Shown: in pieces, positions 1-8,363 of the stretch | How the letters are laid out: each line of letters begins with the position of its first letter | Numbering within the stretch: position 1 is the first letter of the stretch | Origin: JBFAPK01 sp040676675 | GTDB taxonomy: Bacteria > Actinomycetota > Actinomycetes > Mycobacteriales > Micromonosporaceae | Reading direction: 5' to 3' | Assembly: GCF_040676675.1 (NCBI RefSeq) | Contig: NZ_JBFAPK010000031.1 | Span: 46,894 to 110,893, forward strand | DNA length: 64,000 bases | Made by a program: the position numbers and the translations under genes | The notes under the pieces: generated by a model | Told to the model about the DNA's origin: nothing | What the model saw: only the letters and a program-made list of their open reading frames with translations | Database searches by the model: none

Positions 1-315
1 GTGCTGATCGCGACGCTGACCGCGGTGCAGCGCGAGACCCCCGGCGAGCTGACCGGCCGGGTGGTGGCCACCACCAACACCCTCACCGCCGTACCGCTGG
101 TCGTCGCGAGCCTGGTCGGGGCCGGCCTGATCACCGTCATGGATCACCGGCTGCTGCTCGCCCTCGCCGCCGGCGCCGGGTTGCTGACGGCCGGCAACTG
201 CCTGCGCCCGCCGGCACGCCGCGGCCAGACCGGATCGCCGCCGCCGACCGCCGGTGACGGAGCGGGAGTTCGGGCGCCGGCCGGGACGGCGTGGAGGGTA
301 CGTGCGCGCCGGTGA
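1..315 (+). CDS. MFS transporter, C-terminal fragment (cut by window edge)
   Basis: The frame is open from the first base to a TGA at 313-315, so the GTG at base 1 is probably an internal codon and the true start lies outside the window. Two hydrophobic segments (about residues 30-47 and 51-68) with Gly/Ala-rich packing look like the last two helices of a 12-helix MFS permease. A positively charged, low-complexity tail follows, as is common at the cytoplasmic C terminus of actinomycete exporters. The substrate cannot be read from this piece. Family call is moderate. Confidence 0.55.
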   Translation: MLIATLTAVQRETPGELTGRVVATTNTLTAVPLVVASLVGAGLITVMDHRLLLALAAGAGLLTAGNCLRPPARRGQTGSPPPTAGDGAGVRAPAGTAWRVRARR

Positions 316-392
316 CGGCGTGAAGGGTTCGTGCGCCGGCCGGGGCGACGCCGCCGTAGCGGGCCGGACGGTCGGGTCCGATCGGGAGGCGG

Positions 393-1418
393 TCAGTCGC
401 CGTCGCGCCGCGCCGGATCGCCGCCGATCCAGCCGCGCTCCCGTGCCAGCAGGGCGGCCTGGAAACGGGTCCGGGCCCCGAGCGCGTTCATGATCGCGGT
501 TACCTCCTTCTGCACCGTACGGCGGCTCGTCCGCAGCGCCCGCGCGACCGACTCGTCCTTCAGACCGGCGGCGAGCAGCAGCAACACCTGCCGGGCCCGC
601 TCGTCCAGACCGGTCGCGGGCCGGCCGTCCCGCGCCGAGTGCAGCGGCACCGCCCGTACCCAGATGCTCTCGAAGAGCGCGATCAACGCGTCCAGCAGCG
701 GCGACGGGTGGACCACCAGGGCGCCGACGCCCGGCTCGTTCACCTTGAGCGGTACGAATCCCGTCCGTCCGTCGAAGAGCGCCAGCTTCATCGGCAGCCC
801 GCCGATGCTGCGCGCCTCCTCGCCGAGTTCGATGCTCTCCCGCACGATCGCCAGCGTGGTCGGGTCCGCCAGCGCCTCGCTCCCGTAGACCGACCGGCAG
901 CGTACGCCCCGCTCGGCGCCGGCCCGCTCGGCCAGCAGCGCGGTACCGGCGTCGTCGCCCGAGACGTACGGGGGCACCGACAGGGCCGCGAACTCCGTCT
1001 TCGTGCTCCCCATCAGCTGCAGGTAGTAGCGGATCACCTGTTCCCGGCCGACGATGACCTCGATCAGGTCCGCGACGCTCTCCTGCGCCGCCGCCGCGCG
1101 GAACTCGCCCTGCAACTCCTTGGCGAAGAGCCGGATCTGGGCCAGTTCCTCGCCCTGGTGGCTGACCAGTCGCTCCAGCGCCAACTCGGGCGGGTTCGCC
1201 GAGTAGCCGGGCGGGTTGGTCAGCGTACGGCTGATGAGTCCCTGCTCCTCCAGCCAGTGCAGTGCGCCGCCGAGCGTACGGGGGGAGACGCCCAGGCCGT
1301 CGGCCAGGTCACGGGCAGAGCGGCCCGGCCCCTGCTTGATCAGATACCGGTAGACCCGTTCGTGAACCGGGCCGACCCCGACCGCGCCGAGCCGGGGGCT
1401 GGGCTGTGGCGCGCTCAC
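393..1418 (-). CDS. TrmB-like/LuxR-type two-HTH transcriptional regulator
   Basis: A protein of about 340 residues with a winged-helix segment near the N terminus (residues about 15-65, containing SARDLADGLGVSPRTLGGAL, the TrmB/MarR-like pattern) and a LuxR-type HTH at the C terminus (about 270-330, with LDERARQVLLLLAAGLKDE). The middle part resembles the effector-sensing region of actinomycete TrmB-LuxR regulators. It is probably a DNA-binding regulator of a nearby or distant secondary-metabolism target. I chose GTG 1418 because AGGGG lies just upstream; a GTG at 1460 would add 14 residues. It is transcribed convergently with the MFS fragment. The ligand is unknown. Confidence 0.7.
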   Translation of the reverse strand: MSAPQPSPRLGAVGVGPVHERVYRYLIKQGPGRSARDLADGLGVSPRTLGGALHWLEEQGLISRTLTNPPGYSANPPELALERLVSHQGEELAQIRLFAKELQGEFRAAAAQESVADLIEVIVGREQVIRYYLQLMGSTKTEFAALSVPPYVSGDDAGTALLAERAGAERGVRCRSVYGSEALADPTTLAIVRESIELGEEARSIGGLPMKLALFDGRTGFVPLKVNEPGVGALVVHPSPLLDALIALFESIWVRAVPLHSARDGRPATGLDERARQVLLLLAAGLKDESVARALRTSRRTVQKEVTAIMNALGARTRFQAALLARERGWIGGDPARRDGD

Positions 1419-1653
1419 GGGTACCCCTGCGCGTTCTGCTGGACGTCGGCACGCTAGCACTTCGATCTCGCCACCGGCCAGCGAGTAAGAGCCCGGGTCC
1501 GCTATCGAGAGCCCCGGGCCGGCGAGTCACGGCCCCGGGCCGGCGGATGGGGATCGCCGGCCGGCGACGGGGACCGGCGCGGGCGGCCGGGTCGTGACGG
1601 TGGGGGAGCCGGTGACGCTGCCTACGGGAGGGACCATCGGATGGAGGAGAATC

Positions 1654-2250
1654 TTGCGCCGACCTGCCCTGTTCGGATCACTGGCCGCCGTCGCCGCCCT
1701 GGTGGCGCTCGCCGGGACCGGCTGCGCCACGACCAACCCGGACCCGGTCTGGGTGGCCGCCGCGTCGGCCGATCCGAGCGGGGCCGCCAGCCCGGGCGGT
1801 ACTACCACGCCCGCGCGGCTGCCGAAGGTCACCTCGGCCTGTGAGCTGCTTCCCGCCGCGGTCGTCGTGGAGGTGCTGGGCGGCTCGCGGAGCACCAGGA
1901 TCACCGCGACCGAGCGGCCGGTTCAGGACGCCGAGACCCAGCCCGAGTACACCTGTGTCTACGGCCAGGGCAGCCGCGAGGTGCTGGCGTTCAAGGCCTC
2001 GGTCCTGCCCGACCGGGCCGACACGGCGACCAGGACCATCGACGCCATCGCCACGGCCAGCAAGGCGAAGACGACCCGCCTCGACAAGCTGGGCGACGGC
2101 GCGGTGTCGTACGTGACCGACGGCTACCGGGTGCTCGCCGCCACGGTCGCGTACCGGGACGAGCTGCGCCTGCTGGTGTTCAGCGGCCCGTCGATCGTGC
2201 CCCAGGACCGGCTCGTCGAGCTCGCCAACCGCGTCCTCGCGAAGGTCTGA
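1654..2250 (+). CDS. DUF3558-like secreted lipoprotein
   Basis: About 198 residues. The start is a TTG at 1654, preceded by GGAGGAG at 1643-1649; an upstream GTG at 1594 in the same frame has no such site. The N terminus is a basic stretch, a hydrophobic core and the lipobox LAGTGC, so the mature protein should be acylated at Cys and anchored outside the membrane. The body has two Cys (CELLP and YTCVYG), a hallmark of the DUF3558 fold found in actinomycete lipoproteins, whose role is unknown. Its ribosome-binding site and signal peptide are nearly identical to those of the protease at 2672, which suggests a duplicated leader. Confidence 0.7.
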   Translation: MRRPALFGSLAAVAALVALAGTGCATTNPDPVWVAAASADPSGAASPGGTTTPARLPKVTSACELLPAAVVVEVLGGSRSTRITATERPVQDAETQPEYTCVYGQGSREVLAFKASVLPDRADTATRTIDAIATASKAKTTRLDKLGDGAVSYVTDGYRVLAATVAYRDELRLLVFSGPSIVPQDRLVELANRVLAKV

Positions 2251-2671
2251 GCCCGAGCCGCGCCGAGCGCAAGCCCGAGCTGAGCCGCGCCGAGCCCACA
2301 GCCCGAAGTCCCTGCCCGTGCCGGGCGCGCGGCCGAGTCGACCGGTGCGGGACGTCGGGCGGCCGGGTGCCCCATCGACCCGACCGCCCGCTCCCGTACC
2401 GCCGTGGCGTGGGGACCCCACACGGCGGTACCCACCTTCAATCCGGGAACAGCGTCGTGCGGCGCGGTCGCGTCACTCGCGCCGGTGCCGCTCCCCGGAC
2501 GGGGCCGGACTCGGCGTACGGGGCGACCCGGGTCTGACGCGGATCCCGGTGCGGTGACGGGTGTGACGCGGTGACGGCCGGCGGCGCTGGTACGGGTGAG
2601 CCGTGCATCCGATTTCAATCCATCGATCCCACGGCCGCGCGTACCGGAGTCCTACCCGCTGGAGGAACACC
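2251..2671. other. gene-free spacer between two secreted-protein genes
   Basis: I see no convincing gene here. Just after the lipoprotein stop there is a short imperfect repetition of GAGCCGCGCCGAGC (around 2252-2300). The remainder is GC-rich without an obvious hairpin. The last 30 bases (from about 2640) carry the ribosome-binding site GGAGGAAC for the downstream protease, so the promoter for that gene should lie in this spacer. Confidence 0.4.
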
Positions 2672-3553
2672 TTGCGCCGACCCGCCCTGCTCGGATCGCT
2701 GACCGCGGTGGCCGCCGCCGCCGTACTCGGCCTCGCGTCGCCCGCCGTGGCGATCAACAGCTACAACGCCCAGCCCGCACCAGAGCGCACCGAGGTCGGG
2801 GCGCTGATCGTGCAGTGGGACCGGGACGGCGACCCGGCCACGCCCGACGTGGTGGACTGGGTCTGCTCCGGCACGATGATCAGCCCGGACGTCTTCCTGA
2901 CCGCCGCCCACTGCACCACCGACTGGGCTCCGGGTGCCCGCTTCTACGTCTCCCTGGAGCAGGACGTGGCGGGCGCCCTGGCGAGCGCGAGCGCCGCCGG
3001 GCTGCCGCCGGAGCGGATCGCCGCCGCGGTGGGCGTCGAGGGCACCGCCCACACCAACCCGGCGTACCCGGGCAACTCGGCCGACGCGCACGACATCGCG
3101 GTGGTCACCTTCGACGCCGCCCAGCGGGCGGAGCTGGCGCGCCGCTGGTCGTTCGCCCCGGCCCGGCTGCCCGGCCGCGAACTCCTGTCGCAGCTCGGGT
3201 CGCGCCGCCTGGAGGCCGACGAGTGGCAGGTCATGGGGTACGGCACCGAGGAGTCGCAGCGCGGCCCCGGCGGCCAGACCCACCCGGGCGGCGGGGTGCG
3301 GATGAAGGCCACCGTCGGCTTCAACGCGCTGAACCCGACCTGGGTGCGGCTCGCGATGAACGAGAGCCGTGACTACGGCGGCGCCTGCTACGGCGACTCG
3401 GGCGGGCCGAACTTCGTCACCGTCGAGGGGGTACGGCTGCTCGCCGCCACCACCATCACTGGCGACATGCCCTGCTACGCGACCAACGTGGTGTACCGGT
3501 TGGACACCGACACCGCGCGCGACTTCCTGTCCCAGTTCGTCACGCTGCCGTAG
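2672..3553 (+). CDS. secreted trypsin-like serine protease (S1 family)
   Basis: A 293-residue secreted protease. The TTG start at 2672 follows GGAGGAAC; an in-frame ATG at 2603 is possible but lacks a ribosome-binding site. After the signal peptide (cleaved near SPAVA) the catalytic triad of chymotrypsin-fold proteases is visible: His in LTAAHC, Asp in DAHDIAVV, and Ser in CYGDSGGP. The two Cys around His and near the Ser suggest disulfides typical of exported enzymes. It would hydrolyse extracellular protein. A strong hairpin terminator follows at 3655. The leader sequence is shared with the lipoprotein gene at 1654. Confidence 0.85.
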   Translation: MRRPALLGSLTAVAAAAVLGLASPAVAINSYNAQPAPERTEVGALIVQWDRDGDPATPDVVDWVCSGTMISPDVFLTAAHCTTDWAPGARFYVSLEQDVAGALASASAAGLPPERIAAAVGVEGTAHTNPAYPGNSADAHDIAVVTFDAAQRAELARRWSFAPARLPGRELLSQLGSRRLEADEWQVMGYGTEESQRGPGGQTHPGGGVRMKATVGFNALNPTWVRLAMNESRDYGGACYGDSGGPNFVTVEGVRLLAATTITGDMPCYATNVVYRLDTDTARDFLSQFVTLP

Positions 3554-3654
3554 GGGGGACACACACCCTTCGCGCCCGGTCCGGGGGCGTGCCGCTTGAG
3601 CGGCCGGCCCGCCATCCGGTACCAATCGCGAACGCGGCGGTCGGTGACGGCCGG

Positions 3655-3691
3655 ACGGCCGGTCGGGTGGAAACCACCCGACCGGCCGTTT
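3655..3691 (+). terminator. perfect 16-bp hairpin after the protease gene
   Basis: ACGGCCGGTCGGGTGG (3655-3670), loop AAA, and its exact complement at 3674-3689, followed by TT. This is the only structured element in the roughly 390-bp gene-free stretch 3554-3947; the rest of that spacer, upstream of the ECF sigma gene, shows no gene I can support. Confidence 0.8.
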
Positions 3692-3947
3692 CGCGTACTC
3701 CCGGCCCCGGCGGTCCGCGCTGCCGCCGGCTGACCGATGCGTCACCGGTACGCCATTGGCGCTGGCCGGTCACCCTCTGCTTCGGTGTGACGCAACGGCG
3801 GGTCCGGACGCTGATCCTGCCGGTGGAGTGGCTCGGCCGTGCTCCGCGACCCGAGCGCCGGCGGGAACCCGCCGGTACCGCGTGGCCGCTCCGCGAACAC
3901 TCGAAGGGGGTGCTGGTGCCGCAGGTCTGTCCGCGACCGGGGACGCG

Positions 3948-4676
3948 ATGAGCCGCCGCGCCGATCGGGACCCGACGGGTCGCGGCGGTACGCCGGACGG
4001 CTCCGGTCCGACCGGATCGGAGGCGACCAGGGACGCCGAGCTGTCGGCGACCCTGGCGGCGGCCCGCGCCGGCGACGACGAGGCGTTCCGGACGCTGTAC
4101 CGGGTGCTGCAGCCGCTCCTGCTCCGCTACCTGCGCGCGCTGGTCGGGGCCGACGCCGAGGACGTCGCCTCCGAGACCTGGTTGCAGATCGTCCGGGACC
4201 TCTCCTCGTTCGAGGGCGACTACGACCGGTTCCGCGGCTGGGCGGCGACGATCGCCCGGCACCGGGCCCTCGACCACGTCCGGTACACGCGGCGGCGCCC
4301 GAGCATCGCCGTACCGGCGGAGGAGTTCGGCGCGCTACCGGACGGTTCGGACGCCGCCGGGCTGGCGCTGGAGGCGGTCTCCACCCGCGCCTCGATCGAG
4401 CTGATCGCCACGCTGCCCCGGGACCAGGCCGAGGCGGTGCTGCTGCGGGTGGTGATGGGGCTGGACGTGGCGGCGACCGCCCGGGTGCTCGGCAAGCGGG
4501 CCGGTGCCGTCCGGACCGCCGCGTACCGTGGTCTGCGCCGCCTCGCCGAACGCCTGGACCGGTCGGGACAGTCGGCCGAGGGGAGCGGCGGATCCGGGGC
4601 GACGGGCCCCGCCGGGCCGGATTCGACACGGACCGTGACGCCGGCGCCCGACCTGACGCTGAGAGACATGAGATGA
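3948..4676 (+). CDS. ECF-type RNA polymerase sigma factor
   Basis: 242 residues from ATG 3948 (GGGGA upstream). After a Gly/Thr-rich N-terminal tail comes region 2 (about 30-100: DEAFRTLYRVL, then DAEDVASETWLQIV and FRGWAATIARHRALDH, the -10-binding part) and region 4 (about 150-205: LPRDQAEAVLLRVVMGLDVA with the HTH up to RTAAYRGLRRLAE). The C-terminal 35 residues are disordered. The stop overlaps the next start (ATGA at 4673), so it is translated together with its membrane partner, the usual arrangement of a sigma factor and its anti-sigma. It probably directs this four-gene operon. Confidence 0.85.
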   Translation: MSRRADRDPTGRGGTPDGSGPTGSEATRDAELSATLAAARAGDDEAFRTLYRVLQPLLLRYLRALVGADAEDVASETWLQIVRDLSSFEGDYDRFRGWAATIARHRALDHVRYTRRRPSIAVPAEEFGALPDGSDAAGLALEAVSTRASIELIATLPRDQAEAVLLRVVMGLDVAATARVLGKRAGAVRTAAYRGLRRLAERLDRSGQSAEGSGGSGATGPAGPDSTRTVTPAPDLTLRDMR

Positions 4677-5497
4677 GGACATCCAGGCGTAGCGGCGTCG
4701 ACCGCGACACCGCCGATCGGCTGCTCGACGGCGCGGCCGTGGGCGGGTCGGAGCGGCTCAACCTTCTGCTCGCGGCCGCGGCCGCCCCGGGCCGGCCGGA
4801 CGAGCTGACCGGCGAGGCGGCGGCCGTCGACGCGTTCCGGGCCCAGCGCGCCGGCACCCTCGCGGTGGCCCCGGCGCGGCGGCCGAGACCGCGTACCGGC
4901 GCCGGCAGGCTGCTGACGGTCAAGGCGGGCATCGCGGCGGCGCTCGCCGTGGCGGCCACCGGCGGCGTGGCGCTGGCCGCCACCACCGGCGTCCTGCCCG
5001 GCCCGTTCGACGGCGGCTTCCACCGGGAACTGCCGGACGGGACCCCGACCCCCGCCGGGCCGACAACCGGGTCGAGCCCCGGCGCGCCAAGCGGCACGCC
5101 CGGCGGCGCGACGGGCGGCGGCACGGTCACGCCCGCGCCGGATCCCGCGCTGGTCGGGCTCTGCCGCGCGTACCGGGCCGCCGGTGACCGCGACCGGGTG
5201 CTGGACACGCCCGCGTTCCGCAGCCTGGTGCTGGCGGCCGGGAACCGGAACGCGGTGCCGGCGTACTGCGCCGCCGTGCTGACCGGGCGGGACGCCGCCG
5301 GTACGCCCCATCCGACCGGCAAGCCGGCGCACCCGTCGAATCCGCCGGGGCGGTCGACGCCGAAGCCGGAGAAGTCGGCCAGGCCGTCGTCCGCGCCCAC
5401 GAACCCGGCCGGCCAGGAGCGGAGCGGCGCGGGCCCGAGCCGGCAGCAGCAGGTCGCACCCGACGCCTCGGCCGGCCACCCCGGCCGCCCAGCCTGA
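4673..5497 (+). CDS. single-pass membrane protein, probable anti-sigma partner
   Basis: 274 residues, starting 4 bp inside the sigma gene. Residues 1-65 are a soluble, Ala-rich domain (DRLLDGAAVG, LTGEAAAVDAFRAQRAG) like the cytoplasmic N-terminal region of proteins encoded next to actinomycete ECF sigma factors. One membrane helix lies at about 80-103 (IAAALAVAATGGVALAA). The outside part is Pro/Thr/Gly-rich, with a small Cys-containing segment (LCRAYRAAGD...YCAAVL) and a long disordered tail. I infer that it binds the sigma factor on the inside and senses something outside. No zinc anti-sigma HxxxCxxC motif is visible, so this is by context rather than domain. Confidence 0.65.
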   Translation: MRTSRRSGVDRDTADRLLDGAAVGGSERLNLLLAAAAAPGRPDELTGEAAAVDAFRAQRAGTLAVAPARRPRPRTGAGRLLTVKAGIAAALAVAATGGVALAATTGVLPGPFDGGFHRELPDGTPTPAGPTTGSSPGAPSGTPGGATGGGTVTPAPDPALVGLCRAYRAAGDRDRVLDTPAFRSLVLAAGNRNAVPAYCAAVLTGRDAAGTPHPTGKPAHPSNPPGRSTPKPEKSARPSSAPTNPAGQERSGAGPSRQQQVAPDASAGHPGRPA

Positions 5498-5509
5498 GTC
5501 GAGGGTCAC

Positions 5510-6028
5510 ATGTCCGTACCGCAGATCCACCGGGACGCGCCCGTGGCGCCCGTACCGCCCGGGCCCGTGGTGCCGCGACCGCTGCCGCCCGTACGGCCCG
5601 GCGAGGAACCGGCCCGGCCGGTCTTCGTCGACCAGACCGGCCGGCGCCGCCGGCTCACCGTCCTGGCCGGCGCCGGCATCGCCGGCGGCCTGCTGGTCAG
5701 CCTCGTTCTGCTCGGTCTCGGCCTCTTCGCCGGTACGCCGCTGTCGGTGCCGGGCTGGCCCGGTGTCGACAACGCCCAGCACGGCCGCGCGGAGACCGGG
5801 GCCGAGCGGTCGAACGGCTCACCCGGCCCGACCCCGGCCGGGCCGAGACAGGCGCCGGTGGCCACCCCGGTACGGGACGGGGCGAACGCGACCGCGCCGG
5901 GGGCGCCGCGGTCCCGGGCCACGGCGTCGCCGGCCCCCCGCCCGACCGGGACCGACCGGCCGGGCCAGGGCGACGAGCACCGGAACAACCCGTCGGGCAA
6001 GCCCTCCCGGTCGCCGGGCAGACCGTGA
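5510..6028 (+). CDS. small single-pass membrane protein (MatA-like position)
   Basis: 172 residues: a Pro-rich N-terminal 40 residues, one membrane helix at about 47-70 (LTVLAGAGIAGGLLVSLVLL), then a disordered Pro/Thr/Arg-rich exterior. It begins 12 bp after the preceding gene and its stop overlaps the next start (GTGA at 6025), so it is part of the same transcript. In Streptomyces a small gene (matA) precedes the bifunctional matB; the position and coupling match, but sequence similarity cannot be judged here. Confidence 0.6.
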   Translation: MSVPQIHRDAPVAPVPPGPVVPRPLPPVRPGEEPARPVFVDQTGRRRRLTVLAGAGIAGGLLVSLVLLGLGLFAGTPLSVPGWPGVDNAQHGRAETGAERSNGSPGPTPAGPRQAPVATPVRDGANATAPGAPRSRATASPAPRPTGTDRPGQGDEHRNNPSGKPSRSPGRP

Positions 6029-8187
6029 GCCGCGAACCCAGGCTCCGCCCGGGCCGGCACGTCGCGGTACGCGACCCCCGCGCGCACTGGCTGCTGCTGG
6101 TGCTCGGGCTGCTCGTCCTGCTGGTGGTGCTGACCCTGCACGGCTACGTCGACGGCATCGGCGGCGGTACCGGCCATCCGGCCGGCGCCGCCGCCGCGGC
6201 GCCGGCCGACCCGGGGCTGACCCGGGGCGGGCCGGTGGTGCGGCTCGACGGTCCGACGCCGGTGAGTCGCGCCATGCCCGCCCGCACCATCGCGCTGACC
6301 TTCGACGACGGTCCGGACCCCGAGTGGACCCCGCGCGTCCTCGACGTGCTGCGGCGGCACGGCGCGCACGCCACCTTCTTCGTGGTCGGCTCCCGCGTGA
6401 ACGAGCACCCGGAGCTGGCCCGGCGGATCGTCGCGGAGGGGCACGAGCTGGGCTCGCACACCTTCACCCATCCGGACCTCGCGGTCCTGCCCGGCTGGCG
6501 GCGCGACCTCGAACTCGGCCTCACCCAGAACGCGATCGCCTCCGCCACCGGCCGGCAGGTCACCCTCTTCCGGCCGCCGTACTCGTCCGGACCCGGGAGC
6601 CTGACCGGGCCGGACGCCGACGTGCTGCGCGCCGTGGGCCGTACCGGGTACATCGCGGTGCTCAGCGACCGCGACACCGAGGACTGGCGGCGCCCCGGCG
6701 TCGACGCCATCGTCGCCGGAGCGGAGCGGGGCGAACCCGGCGCGGGCGCGGTGGTGCTGATGCACGACGGCGGCGGGGACCGGGCGCAGACCGTGGCCGC
6801 CCTGGACCGGCTCCTGACCGAGCTGGGCGACCGGGGCTACCGCTTCACGACCGTCTCGGCCGGTCTCGGCGTACCGCCCTCGGACGCCGCCGCCGGCCGG
6901 GGTGCCCGGCTGCGCGGGGCGACGCTGCGGTACGCGCAGCTCGGCGCCGCCGCGCTCGCCACCGCGATGGACTGGCTGCTCGGGGTGGCGCTGGTGCTTG
7001 GCGTGGCCCGGCTCGTCGGGCAGGTGGTGGCGACCCGGGTGCACCTGCGGCGGGTACGGCGGCGCTGGCGGCGCGGCCGGCGGGAGATCCTGGCGCCGGT
7101 CTCGGTGATCGTGCCGGCGTACAACGAGGCGGCGAACATCGCCGCCACCGTCCGCTCGCTGGTGACCAGCGACTACCCGTACGTCGAGGTCGTCGTCGTG
7201 GACGACGGATCAAGCGACGGTACGGCCGAGATCGTCGAGCGGCTCGGCCTGCCCGGGGTACGCGTGATCCGCCAGCCCAACGCCGGCAAGCCGGCCGCCC
7301 TCAACACGGGCATCCGGTACGCCCGTGCCGACCTGGTGGTCCTCGTCGACGGGGACACCGTCTTCCAGCCGGACACCGTCTACCGGCTCGTGCAGGGCTT
7401 CGCCGATCCGACCGTCGGCGCGATCTCCGGCAACACCAAGGTGGCCAACCGGCGCCGGCTGCTCGGCCGCTGGCAACACCTGGAGTACGTGATCGGCTTC
7501 AACCTCGACCGCCGGATGTACGACGTGCTGGGCTGCATGCCGACCATTCCCGGTGCGATCGGGGCGTTCCGGCGGCAGGTGCTGGTCGACGTGGGCGGTG
7601 TCCCCTCGGACACGCTCGCGGAGGACACCGACCTGACGATGCGGGTGCTCCGGGCCGGCTGGCGGGTGACGTACGAGGAGTCGGCGCTGGCCTGGACGGA
7701 GGCCCCGTCGTCGCTGCGGCAGCTGTGGCGCCAGCGGTACCGCTGGTGCTACGGCACGATGCAGGCGATGTGGAAGCACCGCGCGGCGGTGGCCGAGCGC
7801 GGTCCGGGCGGCCGGCTGGGCCGCGTCGGCCTGGCGTACCTGGCGGTCTTCCAGGTGCTGCTGCCGCTCGCGGCGCCCGCCGTGGACGTCTTCGCCCTCT
7901 ACGGGCTGCTCTTCCTGCCCTGGTCGCAGCTGCTGCTCGCCTGGTTCGGGCTGCTCGCCCTGCAGGCGCTGACCGCCGGCTACGCGCTGCACCTGGACCG
8001 CGAGCGGTACGGCCCGCTCTGGAGCCTGCCGTTGCAGCAGGTGGTCTACCGGCAGGTGATGTACCTGGTCGTGATCCAGTCGGTGGTGACCGTGCTGATG
8101 GGCACCCGGCTGCGCTGGCACCGGATGGTGCGTACCGGCGAGGCCGCCGCCTTCGCCCGCGCCGGGACCGGTGCCCCCTCCTCGTAG
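6025..8187 (+). CDS. bifunctional NodB-type polysaccharide deacetylase / family 2 glycosyltransferase (MatB-like)
   Basis: 720 residues. A membrane helix (about 14-35) is followed by a NodB deacetylase domain outside the cell (about 85-285): TFDDGPD, SHTFTHPD (metal-binding His), RPPYSS, and VLMHDGGG. Another helix (about 310-330) leads to a cytoplasmic GT2 synthase (about 350-600): VSVIVPAYNEAANI, DDGSSDGT, the DGD metal site, EDTDLTMR and the processive-synthase QRYRW motif, then three or four C-terminal helices. It should polymerise and secrete a beta-linked N-acetylhexosamine chain and partly deacetylate it, like MatB of Streptomyces, which makes a PNAG-like adhesive. GTG start, coupled to the previous gene; the operon is led by an ECF sigma factor. 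Confidence 0.85.
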   Translation: MSREPRLRPGRHVAVRDPRAHWLLLVLGLLVLLVVLTLHGYVDGIGGGTGHPAGAAAAAPADPGLTRGGPVVRLDGPTPVSRAMPARTIALTFDDGPDPEWTPRVLDVLRRHGAHATFFVVGSRVNEHPELARRIVAEGHELGSHTFTHPDLAVLPGWRRDLELGLTQNAIASATGRQVTLFRPPYSSGPGSLTGPDADVLRAVGRTGYIAVLSDRDTEDWRRPGVDAIVAGAERGEPGAGAVVLMHDGGGDRAQTVAALDRLLTELGDRGYRFTTVSAGLGVPPSDAAAGRGARLRGATLRYAQLGAAALATAMDWLLGVALVLGVARLVGQVVATRVHLRRVRRRWRRGRREILAPVSVIVPAYNEAANIAATVRSLVTSDYPYVEVVVVDDGSSDGTAEIVERLGLPGVRVIRQPNAGKPAALNTGIRYARADLVVLVDGDTVFQPDTVYRLVQGFADPTVGAISGNTKVANRRRLLGRWQHLEYVIGFNLDRRMYDVLGCMPTIPGAIGAFRRQVLVDVGGVPSDTLAEDTDLTMRVLRAGWRVTYEESALAWTEAPSSLRQLWRQRYRWCYGTMQAMWKHRAAVAERGPGGRLGRVGLAYLAVFQVLLPLAAPAVDVFALYGLLFLPWSQLLLAWFGLLALQALTAGYALHLDRERYGPLWSLPLQQVVYRQVMYLVVIQSVVTVLMGTRLRWHRMVRTGEAAAFARAGTGAPSS

Positions 8188-8363
8188 CGGCGCCCCCTCG
8201 GCCGGCCCGGTGCCGCCGGATGGATCGACGGCGGCGCAATCAGGAAGGCGATGATCGATCCAAGTTGACAAATGGATTATGGTCCTCCGTCCGATCTCCT
8301 AGCGTCGGTGTCGCCGCCGCCCGAGCCACCGGGGCCACGGGCGACAGCTGGACGGAGGCAGGG

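Noticed and set aside
8265..8310. TTGACA (8265-8270) as a promoter of the protease gene
   Set aside because: No -10 box at 16-19 bp spacing; the nearest TAGCGT is 29 bp away.
5763..8363. Very long plus-strand open frame continuous with the protease gene at 8364
   Set aside because: It overlaps the deacetylase/glycosyltransferase gene in another frame, is Arg/Pro/Gly-rich and has no recognisable domain; only the part after ATG 8364 is real.
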